Translations under genes and position numbers: made by a program | Source: Serratia sp. H1w | Lineage (GTDB): Bacteria > Pseudomonadota > Gammaproteobacteria > Enterobacterales > Enterobacteriaceae | Assembly (NCBI RefSeq): GCF_000633355.1 | Contig: NZ_AYMQ01000017.1 | Span: 1-36,707, forward strand | Reading direction: 5' to 3' | DNA: 36,707 bases | In this document: piece after piece, positions 8,585-16,933 of the stretch | How the letters are laid out: every line of letters begins with the position of its first letter | Position numbering within the stretch: position 1 is the stretch's first letter | Notes under the pieces: generated by a model | What the model saw: only the letters and a program-made list of their open reading frames with translations | Database searches by the model: none | Told to the model about the DNA's origin: nothing

Positions 8585-9232
8585 TTATTCCCCGCCGAGA
8601 TCGTCTTCCGGCAGCACTTCCGGTGGGATCTCGTTAAACCAGGTATTCAGCTTCTGGCTAAGTTTATCGACGCCGATCTTTTTCGGTGAAGAGAAGGCTT
8701 CTACCTGAATATCGCCCATAAACGACTGCACGGCTTCACGCACCATATTGAGCTGTGCCTTGCGAGCACCGGAAGCCAGCTTATCGGCCTTGGTCAACAG
8801 CACCAGCACCGGTGTGCCAACATCAACGGCCCACTGGATCATCTGCTGATCCAGGTCTTTGAGCGGGTGGCGGATATCCATCAACACCACCAGACCTTTC
8901 AGGCAGTTGCGCATTTGCAGGTATTCACCTAGCGCCCGCTGCCATTTCTTCTTCATCTCTTCCGGCACTTCGGCATAGCCATAGCCCGGCAGGTCGACCA
9001 GGCGGATGCCTTCTTCGACTTCAAACAGGTTAATCAACTGGGTACGACCTGGCGTTTTACTGGTACGTGCCAGGCTTTTTTGATTGGTCAGGGTATTGAG
9101 TGCGCTGGACTTACCGGCGTTGGAGCGGCCGGCGAACGCTACTTCAATACCTTCATCCCCCGGAAGGTGGCGAATATCGGGCGCACTGGTGACGAAATGG
9201 GTCACATGGTAATTGTAGTTCTTGCTGGTCAA
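8585..9232 (-). CDS. engB: Ribosome biogenesis GTP-binding protein EngB (YihA/YsxC)
   Basis: EngB is a TRAFAC-class GTPase needed for late assembly of the 50S subunit and essential in most bacteria. It has 215 residues. G1 is GRSNAGKSS (residues 35-43), the switch region contains [12 protein letters not shown]3 is DLPGYGYA, and G4 is LLTKADKL. The start codon is TTG at 9232-9230, with a GGAG on the minus strand upstream; no ATG or GTG gives the conserved N-terminus [13 protein letters not shown]. The C-terminus is acidic. It is transcribed alone and ends at the 8472-8498 terminator. The 220 bases upstream toward csrC hold no other gene. Confidence 0.96.
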   Translation of the reverse strand: MTSKNYNYHVTHFVTSAPDIRHLPGDEGIEVAFAGRSNAGKSSALNTLTNQKSLARTSKTPGRTQLINLFEVEEGIRLVDLPGYGYAEVPEEMKKKWQRALGEYLQMRNCLKGLVVLMDIRHPLKDLDQQMIQWAVDVGTPVLVLLTKADKLASGARKAQLNMVREAVQSFMGDIQVEAFSSPKKIGVDKLSQKLNTWFNEIPPEVLPEDDLGGE

Positions 9233-9419
9233 AATTTTTCGTCTCCGTGAGGATGGCTATCTGGTGGGCGATTATAACTGCATCAGCGGCAAAAGGGTGT
9301 GTTTCTCGGTTTTTAAGCGATTAACCACAAATTGCTTGTGGCAAACTGGCGCCTGCCGTGTGAGACATTGACCATTCGAATTGGGGGTAATGTCGCTTTA
9401 TTCGAAAGCAGTAAATATT

Positions 9420-9448
9420 TTATGCGATATAAAACAATTAGTTATAAT
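9420..9448 (+). promoter_or_regulatory. Candidate csrC promoter
   Basis: A consensus TATAAT at 9443-9448 lies 17 bases after a weak TTATGC at 9420-9425. It is the best -10 element before the GGA-rich RNA. Two TTCGAA palindromes at 9375-9380 and 9401-9406 lie upstream. In E. coli csrC is activated by the BarA/UvrY system; I cannot point to a UvrY box with confidence. Confidence 0.45.
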
Positions 9449-9454
9449 TTCGAT

Positions 9455-9899
9455 ATGCAGAAAATTGCCGTAAGCCGTCTGTAGGTATCTTGAGCGCACC
9501 CCAGAAAAGCGTAAAGTAGGTTGCAAGGCAGGAGGCCAAGGAAACAGGAACATCCAGGAAGGGTGAAAAATCTCAGGGAATACACAGGGCGTGTATAGAG
9601 TACCAGGATGATGCCAGATGGAATTGAAACTATTGGTGCCGGAGCGCACGAATAGTACACGGATGAAGAAGTAACGGCAATCGGATGCACGCGGGAAGCG
9701 CACTCAGGAAGAGTGGAAGCGAACGGATCGTAACACGGTTGATTTTTTCTTTCAGGATGAAGGACGTAGTTGCAGGGAGCGCGGGTTATCGCAGATGGAA
9801 AGACCGGGATGTTGAGTGTGCGCATGGAGCGCGGAGCAAGAATATCCTTCGACTGAAGGAGTGAAAAAGGCGGCAGGTTTTAACCTGCCGCCTTTTTTC
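9455..9899 (+). ncRNA. csrC: CsrC-type sRNA, antagonist of CsrA
   Basis: CsrB/CsrC RNAs sequester the translational regulator CsrA through many GGA motifs in hairpin loops. The stretch 9531-9860 contains about 22 GGA triplets on the plus strand, many in CAGGA, AAGGA or ACGGA context, and no credible ORF. It ends in a strong terminator followed by TTTCTTTG and then GCTTTCTGCTAGATTC, which I recall from the E. coli csrC 3' flank. The location between engB and yihI is the E. coli csrC position. The 3' end is firm. The 5' end is inferred from the TATAAT at 9443 and could lie tens of bases further downstream. At up to about 445 bases it would be longer than the roughly 245-base E. coli RNA. Confidence 0.82.
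9866..9899 (+). terminator. csrC intrinsic terminator
   Basis: A long stem, AAGGCGGCAGGTT with AACCTGCCGCCTT, has a 2- to 4-base loop and is followed by six T residues and CTTT. The minus strand also has a short T-run after the stem, so it could act in both directions. Confidence 0.93.
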
Positions 9900-9978
9900 T
9901 TTGTCTGCTTTCTGCTAGATTCCGCCGCAATCGTATAGCAATTCTATACTGAATCTACATACCTAAGAGTATTAAGCT

Positions 9979-10530
9979 ATGAACCAGCCATCAAAAGCAC
10001 CTCGCGGCCCACGCAGCAGCGCGGCGACGTCAAAAAGTAAAAAGAAAAGTCGTGTGGAGCTCGATCTGGAAGCTCGCGAGCGCAAGCGTCTGAAAAAGCG
10101 CCGTGGCCTGGCTTCCGGTTCTCGCACCCAGAATGACTCTACCAACCAGAAAAATAAAACCGGGTCAGAAGCCAAGGATCCACGTATCGGCAGTAAAGTG
10201 CCGGTTGCGCTGGTGGTTGACGCTAAAGTGAAGGCGGCTAAACCGCAGCCAAAACCGAAGGCAGAAAAGCCACCGCGTCTCACGCCAGAAGAAGAACTGA
10301 CCAAGCTGGAAAACGATGAGCGTCTGGATGCCTTGCTGGATCGCCTGGATGACGGCGCCACGCTGAGTGCCGAAGATCAGGCTTACGTCGATCAAACCCT
10401 GGACCGTATCGATGCGCTGATGGAACAGCTTGGCATTGAACTGGGCGATGAAGACGACGAAGAGCAGGAAGAAAAGCAGGAAGATATTCTGAAACTGCTG
10501 AAAGGCGGTAACCCGAAAGACGTATTTTAA
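9979..10530 (+). CDS. yihI: Der GTPase-activating protein YihI
   Basis: YihI stimulates the GTPase Der (EngA) and so tunes 50S ribosome assembly. The 183-residue protein has a very basic N-terminal half (for example [20 protein letters not shown] and [12 protein letters not shown]), the conserved [15 protein letters not shown] near residue 70, and a helical acidic second half with [20 protein letters not shown] and [15 protein letters not shown], ending in an acidic [13 protein letters not shown] tract. This basic-then-acidic layout is that of YihI. It starts 80 bases after the csrC terminator and is followed by a small ORF and hemN. Confidence 0.94.
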   Translation: MNQPSKAPRGPRSSAATSKSKKKSRVELDLEARERKRLKKRRGLASGSRTQNDSTNQKNKTGSEAKDPRIGSKVPVALVVDAKVKAAKPQPKPKAEKPPRLTPEEELTKLENDERLDALLDRLDDGATLSAEDQAYVDQTLDRIDALMEQLGIELGDEDDEEQEEKQEDILKLLKGGNPKDVF

Positions 10531-10536
10531 GCGGTT

Positions 10537-10710
10537 ATGTGGCTGATCCCGGCAATAGCCCTACTGTTGACATGTTATCTACTGTGGTTATTCGGTAAAC
10601 TGTGGCGGCTGTCGAAGCGCAAAACGCGTTTTCGCAGCGCTTCCGCGGCCAGACAGCGTAGACAACTGCCCATTTCCCGGCCCGGTAGGAAAAAATATCG
10701 GAAGGAGTGA
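10537..10710 (+). CDS. Small single-pass membrane protein, unnamed
   Basis: A 57-residue frame fits exactly between yihI (6-base gap) and hemN (6-base gap). It starts MWLIPAIALLLTCYLLWLFG, one hydrophobic segment at residues 2-21, and continues as a highly basic cytoplasmic-type tail with many Arg and Lys residues (KLWRLSKRKTRFRS, then RPGRKKYRKE). The tight packing and the terminal GGAAGGAG, which doubles as the hemN ribosome-binding site, support a real gene in a yihI-hemN operon. I do not recognise a named family. In some other gammaproteobacteria I recall a longer DUF2489 protein in this slot that also begins with one membrane segment, so this may be a shortened relative; that is inference. 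Confidence 0.68.
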   Translation: MWLIPAIALLLTCYLLWLFGKLWRLSKRKTRFRSASAARQRRQLPISRPGRKKYRKE

Positions 10711-10716
10711 GTAAGC

Positions 10717-12090
10717 ATGTCAGAACAGACCATTGTCTGGGATTTGGCCCTGATCCAAAAATATAACTATTCAGGCCCGCGTTATACTTCATACCCCACG
10801 GCGCTGGAGTTTAACCAGAGCTACGACGAAGCCGCGTTTCAGCGCGCGGCCAAGCGTTATCCTGAGCGACCGCTGTCGCTGTATGTGCATATTCCCTTCT
10901 GCCATAAGCTCTGCTACTTCTGCGGCTGCAATAAGCTGGTTACGCGCCAGACCCACAAGGCCGATGAATATCTGACCGTGCTGGAGCGTGAAATCATCGC
11001 GCGTGCGCCTTTGTTTGCCGGCCGCAAGGTCAGCCAATTGCATTGGGGCGGCGGCACACCGACCTATCTTGATAAACAGCAAATCAGCCGTCTGGTCGCC
11101 ATGCTGCGCCAGCACTTTGATTGCCAACCCGATATGGAAATGTCGATCGAAGTTGATCCACGGGAAATCGAGCTGGACGTGCTGGACCACCTGCGTGCCG
11201 AAGGCTTCAATCGCCTCAGCATGGGGGTGCAGGACTTCAATAAAGAAGTGCAGCGCCTGGTTAACCGCGAGCAGGATGAAGAGTTCATTTTTGCCCTGAT
11301 CGCCCGGGCCAAGGCACTAGGCTTCAACTCGACCAATATCGATCTGATTTATGGCCTGCCGAAGCAGACGCCAGAGAGCTTTGCCTTCACGCTGCAACGC
11401 GTGGCGGAGCTGAATCCGGATCGCCTGAGCGTATTCAACTACGCCCATATGCCGAACCTATTTGCTGCCCAGCGTAAAATCAAGGACGCCGACTTACCTA
11501 GCGCCCAACAAAAACTCGATATTCTGCAGCAAACCATCGCTTCGCTGACGGAGTCAGGCTATCAGTTTATCGGCATGGACCATTTTGCGCGGCCAAACGA
11601 TGAGCTGGCCATTGCGCAGCGCGAAGGTAAGCTGCATCGCAATTTCCAGGGCTACACCACCCAAGGGGACAGCGATCTGCTGGGCCTGGGGGTTTCCGCC
11701 ATCAGCATGCTGGGGGATAGCTACGCGCAGAACCAGAAAGAGCTGAAGGTGTATTACGCCAACGTGGAAGAGCAGGGGAACGCTCTGTGGCGTGGCCTGG
11801 CGATGACGGAAGATGACTGTCTGCGCCGTGATGTGATCAAAACGCTAATCTGTAATTTCCAGCTGGCCTATCAGCCGATTGAGCAGCAATACGGCATCAC
11901 GTTTGCCGATTACTTTGCGTCCGATCTGGAATTACTGGCGCCGTTTGAACGTGATGGGCTGGTGGAACGCGATGAGCACGGTATCCGCGTCACGCCTCGT
12001 GGGCGTTTGCTGATCCGTAATATCTGCATGTGTTTCGATATCTACCTGCGTAAACAGGCCCGCGCACAACAGTTCTCCCGGGTGATCTGA
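10717..12090 (+). CDS. hemN: Oxygen-independent coproporphyrinogen III dehydrogenase HemN
   Basis: HemN is a radical-SAM enzyme that oxidatively decarboxylates coproporphyrinogen III to protoporphyrinogen IX without oxygen, in heme synthesis. The 4Fe-4S motif is FCHKLCYFCGC with Cys62, Cys66 and Cys69 as ligands and Cys71 as the HemN-specific fourth cysteine. LHWGGGTPTYL and FNRLSMGVQDF follow, as does GLPKQTPESF. The length of 457 residues is that of true HemN, not of the shorter HemW. It begins GPRYTSYPTA near residue 20. A GGAAGGAG site lies before the ATG, and it is probably the last gene of the yihI operon. Confidence 0.97.
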   Translation: MSEQTIVWDLALIQKYNYSGPRYTSYPTALEFNQSYDEAAFQRAAKRYPERPLSLYVHIPFCHKLCYFCGCNKLVTRQTHKADEYLTVLEREIIARAPLFAGRKVSQLHWGGGTPTYLDKQQISRLVAMLRQHFDCQPDMEMSIEVDPREIELDVLDHLRAEGFNRLSMGVQDFNKEVQRLVNREQDEEFIFALIARAKALGFNSTNIDLIYGLPKQTPESFAFTLQRVAELNPDRLSVFNYAHMPNLFAAQRKIKDADLPSAQQKLDILQQTIASLTESGYQFIGMDHFARPNDELAIAQREGKLHRNFQGYTTQGDSDLLGLGVSAISMLGDSYAQNQKELKVYYANVEEQGNALWRGLAMTEDDCLRRDVIKTLICNFQLAYQPIEQQYGITFADYFASDLELLAPFERDGLVERDEHGIRVTPRGRLLIRNICMCFDIYLRKQARAQQFSRVI

Positions 12091-12097
12091 CGTACAA

Positions 12098-12126
12098 CAC
12101 CACGGCTGCAACGGGCGGCTGTGGTG
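12098..12126. terminator. Strong hairpin between convergent hemN and yshB
   Basis: CACCACGGCTGC pairs with GCGGCTGTGGTG over 12 positions (two are G-T) with a 5-base loop. It lies 7 bases after the hemN stop and directly touches the yshB stop. There is no T-run on either side, so it may end or protect both converging transcripts without being a textbook terminator. Confidence 0.5.
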
Positions 12127-12249
12127 TTAACTGAAGAAATTAATCAGTGCGGCGCACAACACTGTGGCAACGGCCGCCTGCGGTGAGTGGCTGACGGCAG
12201 AGCCAACGTCTGCGCCTTGGGTAAGAAAGACGATAAGTGTATCCAGCAT
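12127..12249 (-). CDS. yshB: Small membrane protein YshB
   Basis: This is a 40-residue protein on the minus strand. Its C-terminal half, SHSPQAAVATVLCAALINFFS, matches the E. coli small protein YshB as I remember it (SHTPQTAVAAVLCAAMI...FS), and the start MLDTLIVFLTQGADVGSAV has the same layout. It is hydrophobic and predicted to sit in the inner membrane. An ideal AGGAGG lies 6 bases before the ATG at 12249-12247. It lies between hemN and glnG, where I recall the E. coli gene. Function is poorly known; a role in intracellular survival has been reported for the Salmonella homolog. Confidence 0.85.
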   Translation of the reverse strand: MLDTLIVFLTQGADVGSAVSHSPQAAVATVLCAALINFFS

Positions 12250-12275
12250 CAAAAACCTCCTGAGTGTGCGCTTCG

Positions 12276-12304
12276 ATCATACTGCTGCCGCCTACCCGGT
12301 AAAA
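12276..12304 (-). promoter_or_regulatory. Candidate yshB promoter
   Basis: On the minus strand TTTTAC and TATGAT are separated by 17 bases, with the -10 box 27 bases upstream of the start codon. The gene has its own leader because glnG reads in the same direction but ends 240 bases further upstream, behind a palindromic repeat. Confidence 0.35.
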
Positions 12305-12355
12305 GTCTTCAATCGCTGGTTTTTTGTGCGCTAGATTGTATTTTTAATCATCAAT

Positions 12356-12489
12356 TACCCCTCACACCAACCCTCTCAGGGAGCCAGACAGCTAATGTGG
12401 CACTGCTCCCGTGTTGAGGTCAGGTGCGGGAATTAACGGTAGCACGTTCGGTTCCCTCTCCTTTTGGGAGAGGGCTAGGGTGAGGGGTA
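12356..12489. repeat. 134-bp element with 22-bp terminal inverted repeats
   Basis: The left end, TACCCCTCACACCAACCCTC (12356-12375), is the near reverse complement of the right end, which finishes AGGGCTAGGGTGAGGGGTA at 12489; the 22-base arms differ at only a few positions. A secondary CCCTCTC...GAGAGGG pairing extends inward. It begins 2 bases behind the glnG stop. A second, partial copy lies at 452-490 behind mobB. The size, the terminal inverted repeats and the gene-end location suggest a MITE-like or regulatory palindromic repeat without coding capacity. Confidence 0.75.
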
Positions 12490-12490
12490 T

Positions 12491-13903
12491 TTACTCCATT
12501 CCCAATTCTTTCAACTTGCGCGTCAAGGTATTGCGGCCCCATCCCAACAGACGGGCGGCTTCCTGCTTGTGCCCTTGGGTATGGCGTAGCGCCGTCGTGA
12601 GCAAGGTACGCTCCATTTCTGGCTGAGCTTCGGACAACAGGTTTTGATGACCGGAACGTAACGCTCGGTCGGCCCACTGTGCCAACAACGTGGCCCAGCT
12701 GTCCGGCAGGCCGTGGCTGCTGGTTTCGGGAGCTGCGGTTTCAAACAGCTCTGAAGGCAGATCCTGGATCAGCACCTCTTGCCCGGCGGCCATCACGGTC
12801 AGCCAGCGGCAGGTGTTTTCCAACTGGCGCACGTTGCCTGGCCACGGCAAACGGGTGAGGGCAGTTTCGGTTTCCGGATGCAGGTTCTTCGCTTCAACCC
12901 CCAACTCTTTTGCAGCTACCTGTAGGAAATAGCGCGCCAGACGTGGAATATCCTCACGGCGTTCACGCAGCGGCGGCAGATGCACGCGGATCACGTTCAG
13001 GCGGTGGAACAGATCCTCACGGAATTTACCCTCCTGGACGCGTAACTCCAGGTTCTGGTGGGTCGCAGCAATGATGCGCACGTCGACCTTCACCGGAGCA
13101 TAGCCGCCAACGCGATAGAACTGGCCGTCTGCCAGCACGCGCAGCAAGCGAGTTTGCACATCCAGCGGCATATCCCCGATCTCATCGAGGAACAGCGTAC
13201 CGCCATCGGCCTGCTCAAAACGACCCTGACGGATCTGATTGGCTCCGGTAAACGCCCCTTTTTCATGGCCGAACAGCTCGGATTCGATCAGGTCTTTAGG
13301 GATCGCGGCCATATTCAGGGCGATAAACGGTGATTTGGCTCGTGGGCTATGGCGATGCAGCGCATGGGCAACCAGCTCTTTCCCTGTTCCCGACTCCCCG
13401 TTGATCAGCACGCTGATGGAGGAACGCGACAGACGGCCGATGATGCGAAACACGTCCTGCATGGCTGGTGCTTCACCAATAATATCGGCCACGGGATCGT
13501 TGGCAGGTTGGCTGCGAGCCGGTTGCTGCTGTTCCTGATAATGACTGATGGCACGCTCTACCAGCGCGACGGCCTCATCAATATCAAAGGGTTTTGGCAG
13601 GTAGTCGAATGCGCCCTGCTGATAGGCGCTGACCGCCGCGTCCAGATCCGAATGTGCCGTCATTATGATGACCGGGAGCATCGGGTGACGCTGTTTTATC
13701 TGCTTGAGCAGCGCCAGACCGTCCATCCCCGGCATGCGGATATCAGACAGCAGCACGTCGGGAGTTTGCGTTGCCAATGCTTCCAACACGGCATTGCCGT
13801 TATCGAAGGTGACGCTGTTCAGTCCGGCCCCGGTGAGCGCACGCTCGAGCACCCAGCGGATGGAGCTATCGTCATCGACGATCCAGACTATCCCTCGTTG
13901 CAT
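12491..13903 (-). CDS. glnG: Nitrogen regulation response regulator NtrC (GlnG)
   Basis: NtrC is the sigma-54-dependent activator phosphorylated by NtrB under nitrogen limitation; it drives glnA and other nitrogen genes. The receiver domain (residues 1-120) has VDDDSS and the phospho-acceptor Asp54 in [12 protein letters not shown]. The AAA+ domain (about 140-380) has GESGTGKE and the sigma-54-contacting GAFTGA loop. The C-terminal Fis-type helix-turn-helix contains [21 protein letters not shown] use the ATG at 13903, giving [12 protein letters not shown] and 470 residues; the frame extends 19 codons upstream into glnL but is not conserved. The gap to glnL is 8 bases and it is the last gene of glnALG. 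Confidence 0.98.
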   Translation of the reverse strand: MQRGIVWIVDDDSSIRWVLERALTGAGLNSVTFDNGNAVLEALATQTPDVLLSDIRMPGMDGLALLKQIKQRHPMLPVIIMTAHSDLDAAVSAYQQGAFDYLPKPFDIDEAVALVERAISHYQEQQQPARSQPANDPVADIIGEAPAMQDVFRIIGRLSRSSISVLINGESGTGKELVAHALHRHSPRAKSPFIALNMAAIPKDLIESELFGHEKGAFTGANQIRQGRFEQADGGTLFLDEIGDMPLDVQTRLLRVLADGQFYRVGGYAPVKVDVRIIAATHQNLELRVQEGKFREDLFHRLNVIRVHLPPLRERREDIPRLARYFLQVAAKELGVEAKNLHPETETALTRLPWPGNVRQLENTCRWLTVMAAGQEVLIQDLPSELFETAAPETSSHGLPDSWATLLAQWADRALRSGHQNLLSEAQPEMERTLLTTALRHTQGHKQEAARLLGWGRNTLTRKLKELGME

Positions 13904-13911
13904 AGCAAACC

Positions 13912-14961
13912 TCACTGACGAATGGGCAGGAACACCGAGAATTCGGTATGTCCTGGCCAACTGTTAAATTCAATTTTTCCGCAATGCTGATCGATAAGAT
14001 TACGGGCGATGGATAATCCCAGGCCGGTACCGCCTTCGCGGCCGCTGACCATGGGGTAGAACAGGGTGTCTTGCAGCAGGGCAGGAACGCCCGGGCCATC
14101 ATCTTCAACATCGATCCGTGCCGCTAAACGGTAACGGGTGCCATGCAGGGTGATTTGAAACGCGGTACGCGTACGCAGCGTGATGGTGCCACCGGTTTCG
14201 CTCAGCGCCTGTAGCGCGTTGCGGGTGATATTGAGCAACACCTGCTCAATTTGATCGGGATCGTGCGCCAGTTCCGGCAGGCTGGGGTCGTAATCACGCA
14301 CCAGCGTGACGTTATCCGGTTTCTCCAGCGATACCAGTTGGCAGACTCGTTCCGCGACCTGATGGATACTCTGGGTAATATGTTGGCCGGGGCGCTGTGG
14401 CCCTAGCAGGCGATCCACCAGATTACGCAGCCGATCGGCCTGCTCGATGATCACCTTGGTGTATTCCGTCAGCGAAGGGTCTGGCAGGGCTTTGGCCAGC
14501 AGCTGCGCGGCCCCCCGCAAACCGCCAAGCGGATTTTTGATTTCATGAGCCAGACCGCGCACCAGATCGCGCGCTGCCACCTGCTGAGCGTGCTGTAACT
14601 GCTCCTGGCTGAGGCGACGCTGATTGTCCATAGGGGCCAGCTCAAGCAGAATAAAGCCATCAGGCAGCGCCTGAGCGGTCAAGGAGAGGATATGGGCGCG
14701 GCTGTCGACCACCAGGGTCACTTCGTTATCGGTAAAGCCCTGACCCGCATGCAGGCTCTCACGCATCAGATCGATATTCAGCGAAAAATAGCCAAGTAAA
14801 TCGGGCAGCGGTGTACCGAAAAGTTTACGGGAACTTTGTGCCAACAGCTGTTGAGCCGCCGGATTGGCGTAGTGGATCGCCAGTGTGTCATCCAACAGCA
14901 AGATGCTATTGATGAGAGAATTGAGGATCTGCCCAGCATCGGGCAGCTTGCCAGTTGCCAT
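13912..14961 (-). CDS. glnL: Nitrogen regulation sensor kinase NtrB (GlnL)
   Basis: NtrB is the cytoplasmic histidine kinase/phosphatase for NtrC and is governed by PII (GlnB). It has 349 residues, as in E. coli. An N-terminal PAS domain (about 5-110) precedes the H-box [20 protein letters not shown] with phospho-His139. The ATP-binding part shows the N-box [10 protein letters not shown], then VEDDGPGVP and [16 protein letters not shown]. There is no membrane segment. A GGAGA site precedes the ATG, overlapped upstream by an NtrC operator. It is separated from glnA by a terminator, so it can be expressed from its own promoter or by read-through. Confidence 0.98.
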   Translation of the reverse strand: MATGKLPDAGQILNSLINSILLLDDTLAIHYANPAAQQLLAQSSRKLFGTPLPDLLGYFSLNIDLMRESLHAGQGFTDNEVTLVVDSRAHILSLTAQALPDGFILLELAPMDNQRRLSQEQLQHAQQVAARDLVRGLAHEIKNPLGGLRGAAQLLAKALPDPSLTEYTKVIIEQADRLRNLVDRLLGPQRPGQHITQSIHQVAERVCQLVSLEKPDNVTLVRDYDPSLPELAHDPDQIEQVLLNITRNALQALSETGGTITLRTRTAFQITLHGTRYRLAARIDVEDDGPGVPALLQDTLFYPMVSGREGGTGLGLSIARNLIDQHCGKIEFNSWPGHTEFSVFLPIRQ

Positions 14962-14973
14962 ACAGCAGTCTCC

Positions 14974-14990
14974 TGCACCTTTTTAGTGCA
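14974..14990. promoter_or_regulatory. NtrC operator at the glnL promoter
   Basis: TGCACCTTTTTAGTGCA matches the NtrC consensus TGCACC-N5-GGTGCA at 11 of 12 fixed positions. A minus-strand -10-like TAGGAT sits at 14999-14994, so transcription would begin near 14987, inside the operator. This fits the known repression of glnLp by NtrC in enterics. Confidence 0.8.
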
Positions 14991-15052
14991 TCCATCCTAC
15001 TCCATCCGTAACCGTCACGGTATGAAATAGTTTTGCAGAATATACGGTGGAG

Positions 15053-15077
15053 AAAAAAGCCCATCAGAAGATGGGCT
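15053..15077 (-). terminator. Terminator between glnA and glnL
   Basis: On the minus strand AGCCCATC and GATGGGCT form an 8-bp stem with a 4-base loop followed by six T residues. It lies about 75 bases past the glnA stop. It would make glnA mRNA more abundant than glnLG mRNA. Confidence 0.9.
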
Positions 15078-15152
15078 AAAAGTTTCCACGGCAACAAAAA
15101 AACGGCTACTAAAATTCAGGACGCGCCATCGTGTAGACAGCGCGGATAAGAC

Positions 15153-16562
15153 TTAAACGCTGTAGTACAGTTCGAACTCAACTGGGTGTGGCGTCATGCG
15201 CACGCGATCCATCTCTTCTTTACGCAGTTCGATGTAAGCATCGATCGCGTCGTCGGTGAACACGCCACCGCGGGTCAGGAATTCACGGTCTTCGTTCAGT
15301 GCGGCCATTGCTTCATCCAGTGAACCCGCTACTTTTGGAATCTCAGCTTCTTCTTCCGGCGGCAGGTCATACAGGTTTTTATCCATGGCATCGCCAGGGT
15401 GGATCTTGTTGATCACGCCGTCCAGGCCCGCCATCAGCAGAGCAGCGAAGCACAGGTACGGGTTAGCCGCTGGATCAGGGAAGCGGGCTTCGATACGACG
15501 CGCTTTCGGGCTGGCAACCACTGGGATACGGATAGAGGCAGAACGGTTACGGGCAGAGTAAGCCAGCATGACCGGTGCTTCGTAGCCTGGGACCAGACGC
15601 TTGTAAGAGTTGGTGGTCGGGTTAGCCAGGGCGTTGATCGCTTTAGCGTGCTTGATGATGCCGCCAATGTAGAACAATGCCATTTCAGACAGGCCGCCGT
15701 ACTTGTCGCCAGCGAACAGGTTGGTGCCGTTCTTGGACAGTGACATGTGGCAGTGCATGCCTGAACCGTTATCGCCAAACATTGGTTTTGGCATAAAGGT
15801 CGCGGTTTTGCCAAATGCGTGAGCCACGTTGTGCACCACGTATTTGTAGATTTGGATTTCGTCGGCTTTCTTGGTCATGGTGTTGAAGCGGGTTGCCACT
15901 TCGTTCTGGCCTGCGGTGGCCACTTCGTGGTGGTGAGCTTCAACTACCAGGCCCATTTCTTCCATGGTCAGACACATGGTAGAGCGGATGTCCTGTGAAG
16001 AGTCGACCGGTGGTACTGGGAAGTAACCGCCTTTTACCGCTGGACGGTGGCCTTTGTTGCCGCCTTCGAGTTTGCTGCTGGAGTTCCATGCGCCTTCGAT
16101 ATCATCGATGGCGACCATTGAGCCACGGATGCTGCTGCCGAAACGAATGTCGTCGAACAGGAAGAATTCAGGTTCTGGCCCGAACAGCACGGTATCGGCG
16201 ATGCCGGAAGCACGCAGGAAGTCTTCGGCACGCTTGGAGATGGAACGTGGGTCACGATCGTAGCCCTGCATGGTGCCTGGCTCGAGGATGTCACAACGAA
16301 TGATCAGGGTAGATTCTTCGAAGAACGGATCCAGAACCGCCGTGCTGGCGTCTGGCATCAGGACCATGTCAGATTCGTTGATGCCCTTCCAACCACCGAT
16401 TGAGGAGCCGTCAAACATTTTACCTTCTTCGAAGAAGTCGGCATTTACCTGATGAGCAGGGATGGTGACGTGTTGCTCTTTACCCTTGGTGTCAGTGAAA
16501 CGCAGGTCTACGAATTTCACTTCATGCTCATTCAGCATCGTCAAAACGTGTTCAGCGGACAT
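15153..16562 (-). CDS. glnA: Glutamine synthetase (type I)
   Basis: GlnA makes glutamine from glutamate, ammonia and ATP, and forms the dodecamer central to ammonia assimilation. The 469-residue sequence is nearly that of E. coli: [13 protein letters not shown] (the latch region), [24 protein letters not shown] (metal site), [22 protein letters not shown], and the adenylylation-site loop [10 protein letters not shown] use the ATG at 16562, 14 bases after GGGAGAG; ten further upstream codons belong to the leader. The leader of about 72 bases starts at a sigma-54 promoter under two NtrC enhancers. Confidence 0.99.
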   Translation of the reverse strand: MSAEHVLTMLNEHEVKFVDLRFTDTKGKEQHVTIPAHQVNADFFEEGKMFDGSSIGGWKGINESDMVLMPDASTAVLDPFFEESTLIIRCDILEPGTMQGYDRDPRSISKRAEDFLRASGIADTVLFGPEPEFFLFDDIRFGSSIRGSMVAIDDIEGAWNSSSKLEGGNKGHRPAVKGGYFPVPPVDSSQDIRSTMCLTMEEMGLVVEAHHHEVATAGQNEVATRFNTMTKKADEIQIYKYVVHNVAHAFGKTATFMPKPMFGDNGSGMHCHMSLSKNGTNLFAGDKYGGLSEMALFYIGGIIKHAKAINALANPTTNSYKRLVPGYEAPVMLAYSARNRSASIRIPVVASPKARRIEARFPDPAANPYLCFAALLMAGLDGVINKIHPGDAMDKNLYDLPPEEEAEIPKVAGSLDEAMAALNEDREFLTRGGVFTDDAIDAYIELRKEEMDRVRMTPHPVEFELYYSV

Positions 16563-16644
16563 ACTTAACTCTCCCGGTTTTATCGTTGTCATCGTCGTGG
16601 AACGAATCTGTGTGACTGGCTTGTTTTTGCCTTAAGTAAACTAA

Positions 16645-16661
16645 AGCGAAAACTGTGCCAA
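16645..16661 (-). promoter_or_regulatory. Sigma-54 promoter of glnA (glnAp2)
   Basis: The minus strand reads TTGGCACAGTTTTCGCT, with the invariant GG and GC at the required spacing. From memory it differs from E. coli glnAp2 (TTGGCACAGATTTCGCT) at one position. It predicts a start near 16634 and a leader of about 72 bases. Confidence 0.92.
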
Positions 16662-16734
16662 CTTTTTAAAAGCGAAAAAATCGCCTATTTGTGCGGGTTT
16701 TACTCATGGCCAGTATGCACCATTAGCGATGCAA

Positions 16735-16751
16735 TGCACTATGATGGTGCA
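16735..16751. promoter_or_regulatory. NtrC enhancer site, proximal
   Basis: TGCACTATGATGGTGCA fits TGCACY-N5-GGTGCA perfectly. Its centre is about 109 bases upstream of the predicted glnA start, matching the -108 site of E. coli. It would also cover a CRP-dependent upstream promoter. Confidence 0.9.
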
Positions 16752-16766
16752 AATAACCTAGGGTGG

Positions 16767-16783
16767 GGCACTGAAATGGTGCA
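16767..16783. promoter_or_regulatory. NtrC enhancer site, distal
   Basis: GGCACTGAAATGGTGCA has one mismatch to the NtrC consensus. Its centre is about 141 bases upstream of the glnA start, matching the E. coli -140 site, and 32 bases (three helical turns) from the proximal site. A third, weak half-site, TGCACC, is at 16716-16721. Confidence 0.88.
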
Positions 16784-16811
16784 AAACATCATCAATTGCT
16801 GCTTTTTGCAG

Positions 16812-16827
16812 CGTGAAAGGGATCACA
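16812..16827. promoter_or_regulatory. CRP-cAMP site in the glnA/typA divergent region
   Basis: Read on the minus strand, TGTGATCCCTTTCACG carries TGTGA and TCAC half-sites with a 6-base spacer, one mismatch from the ideal. In E. coli a CRP site drives the weak glnAp1 promoter upstream of the NtrC sites, and this position fits. It might also affect typA. Confidence 0.7.
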
Positions 16828-16872
16828 AACTGGCCTGTACACAGTTGTTTATAAGAGAGTGTTGTGATCTTG

Positions 16873-16901
16873 TTTAGTCCCTCGCTTAATACGTGTACAA
16901 T
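16873..16901 (+). promoter_or_regulatory. Candidate typA promoter
   Basis: TACAAT at 16896-16901 is a good -10 box; 17 bases upstream only a poor TTTAGT is present. It predicts a leader of about 25-30 bases before the GTG start. Confidence 0.45.
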
Positions 16902-16933
16902 AGCGCGCTATTTCTAATGCCTGAGGCAAAGCT

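Noticed and set aside
9442-9825. 127-codon minus-strand frame in the csrC region
   Set aside because: It is Cys/Pro-rich nonsense with no ribosome-binding site; the plus strand is a GGA-rich sRNA with a terminator.
13349-13918. 189-codon frame antisense to glnG
   Set aside because: It lies fully inside the conserved NtrC gene and its translation matches nothing recognisable.
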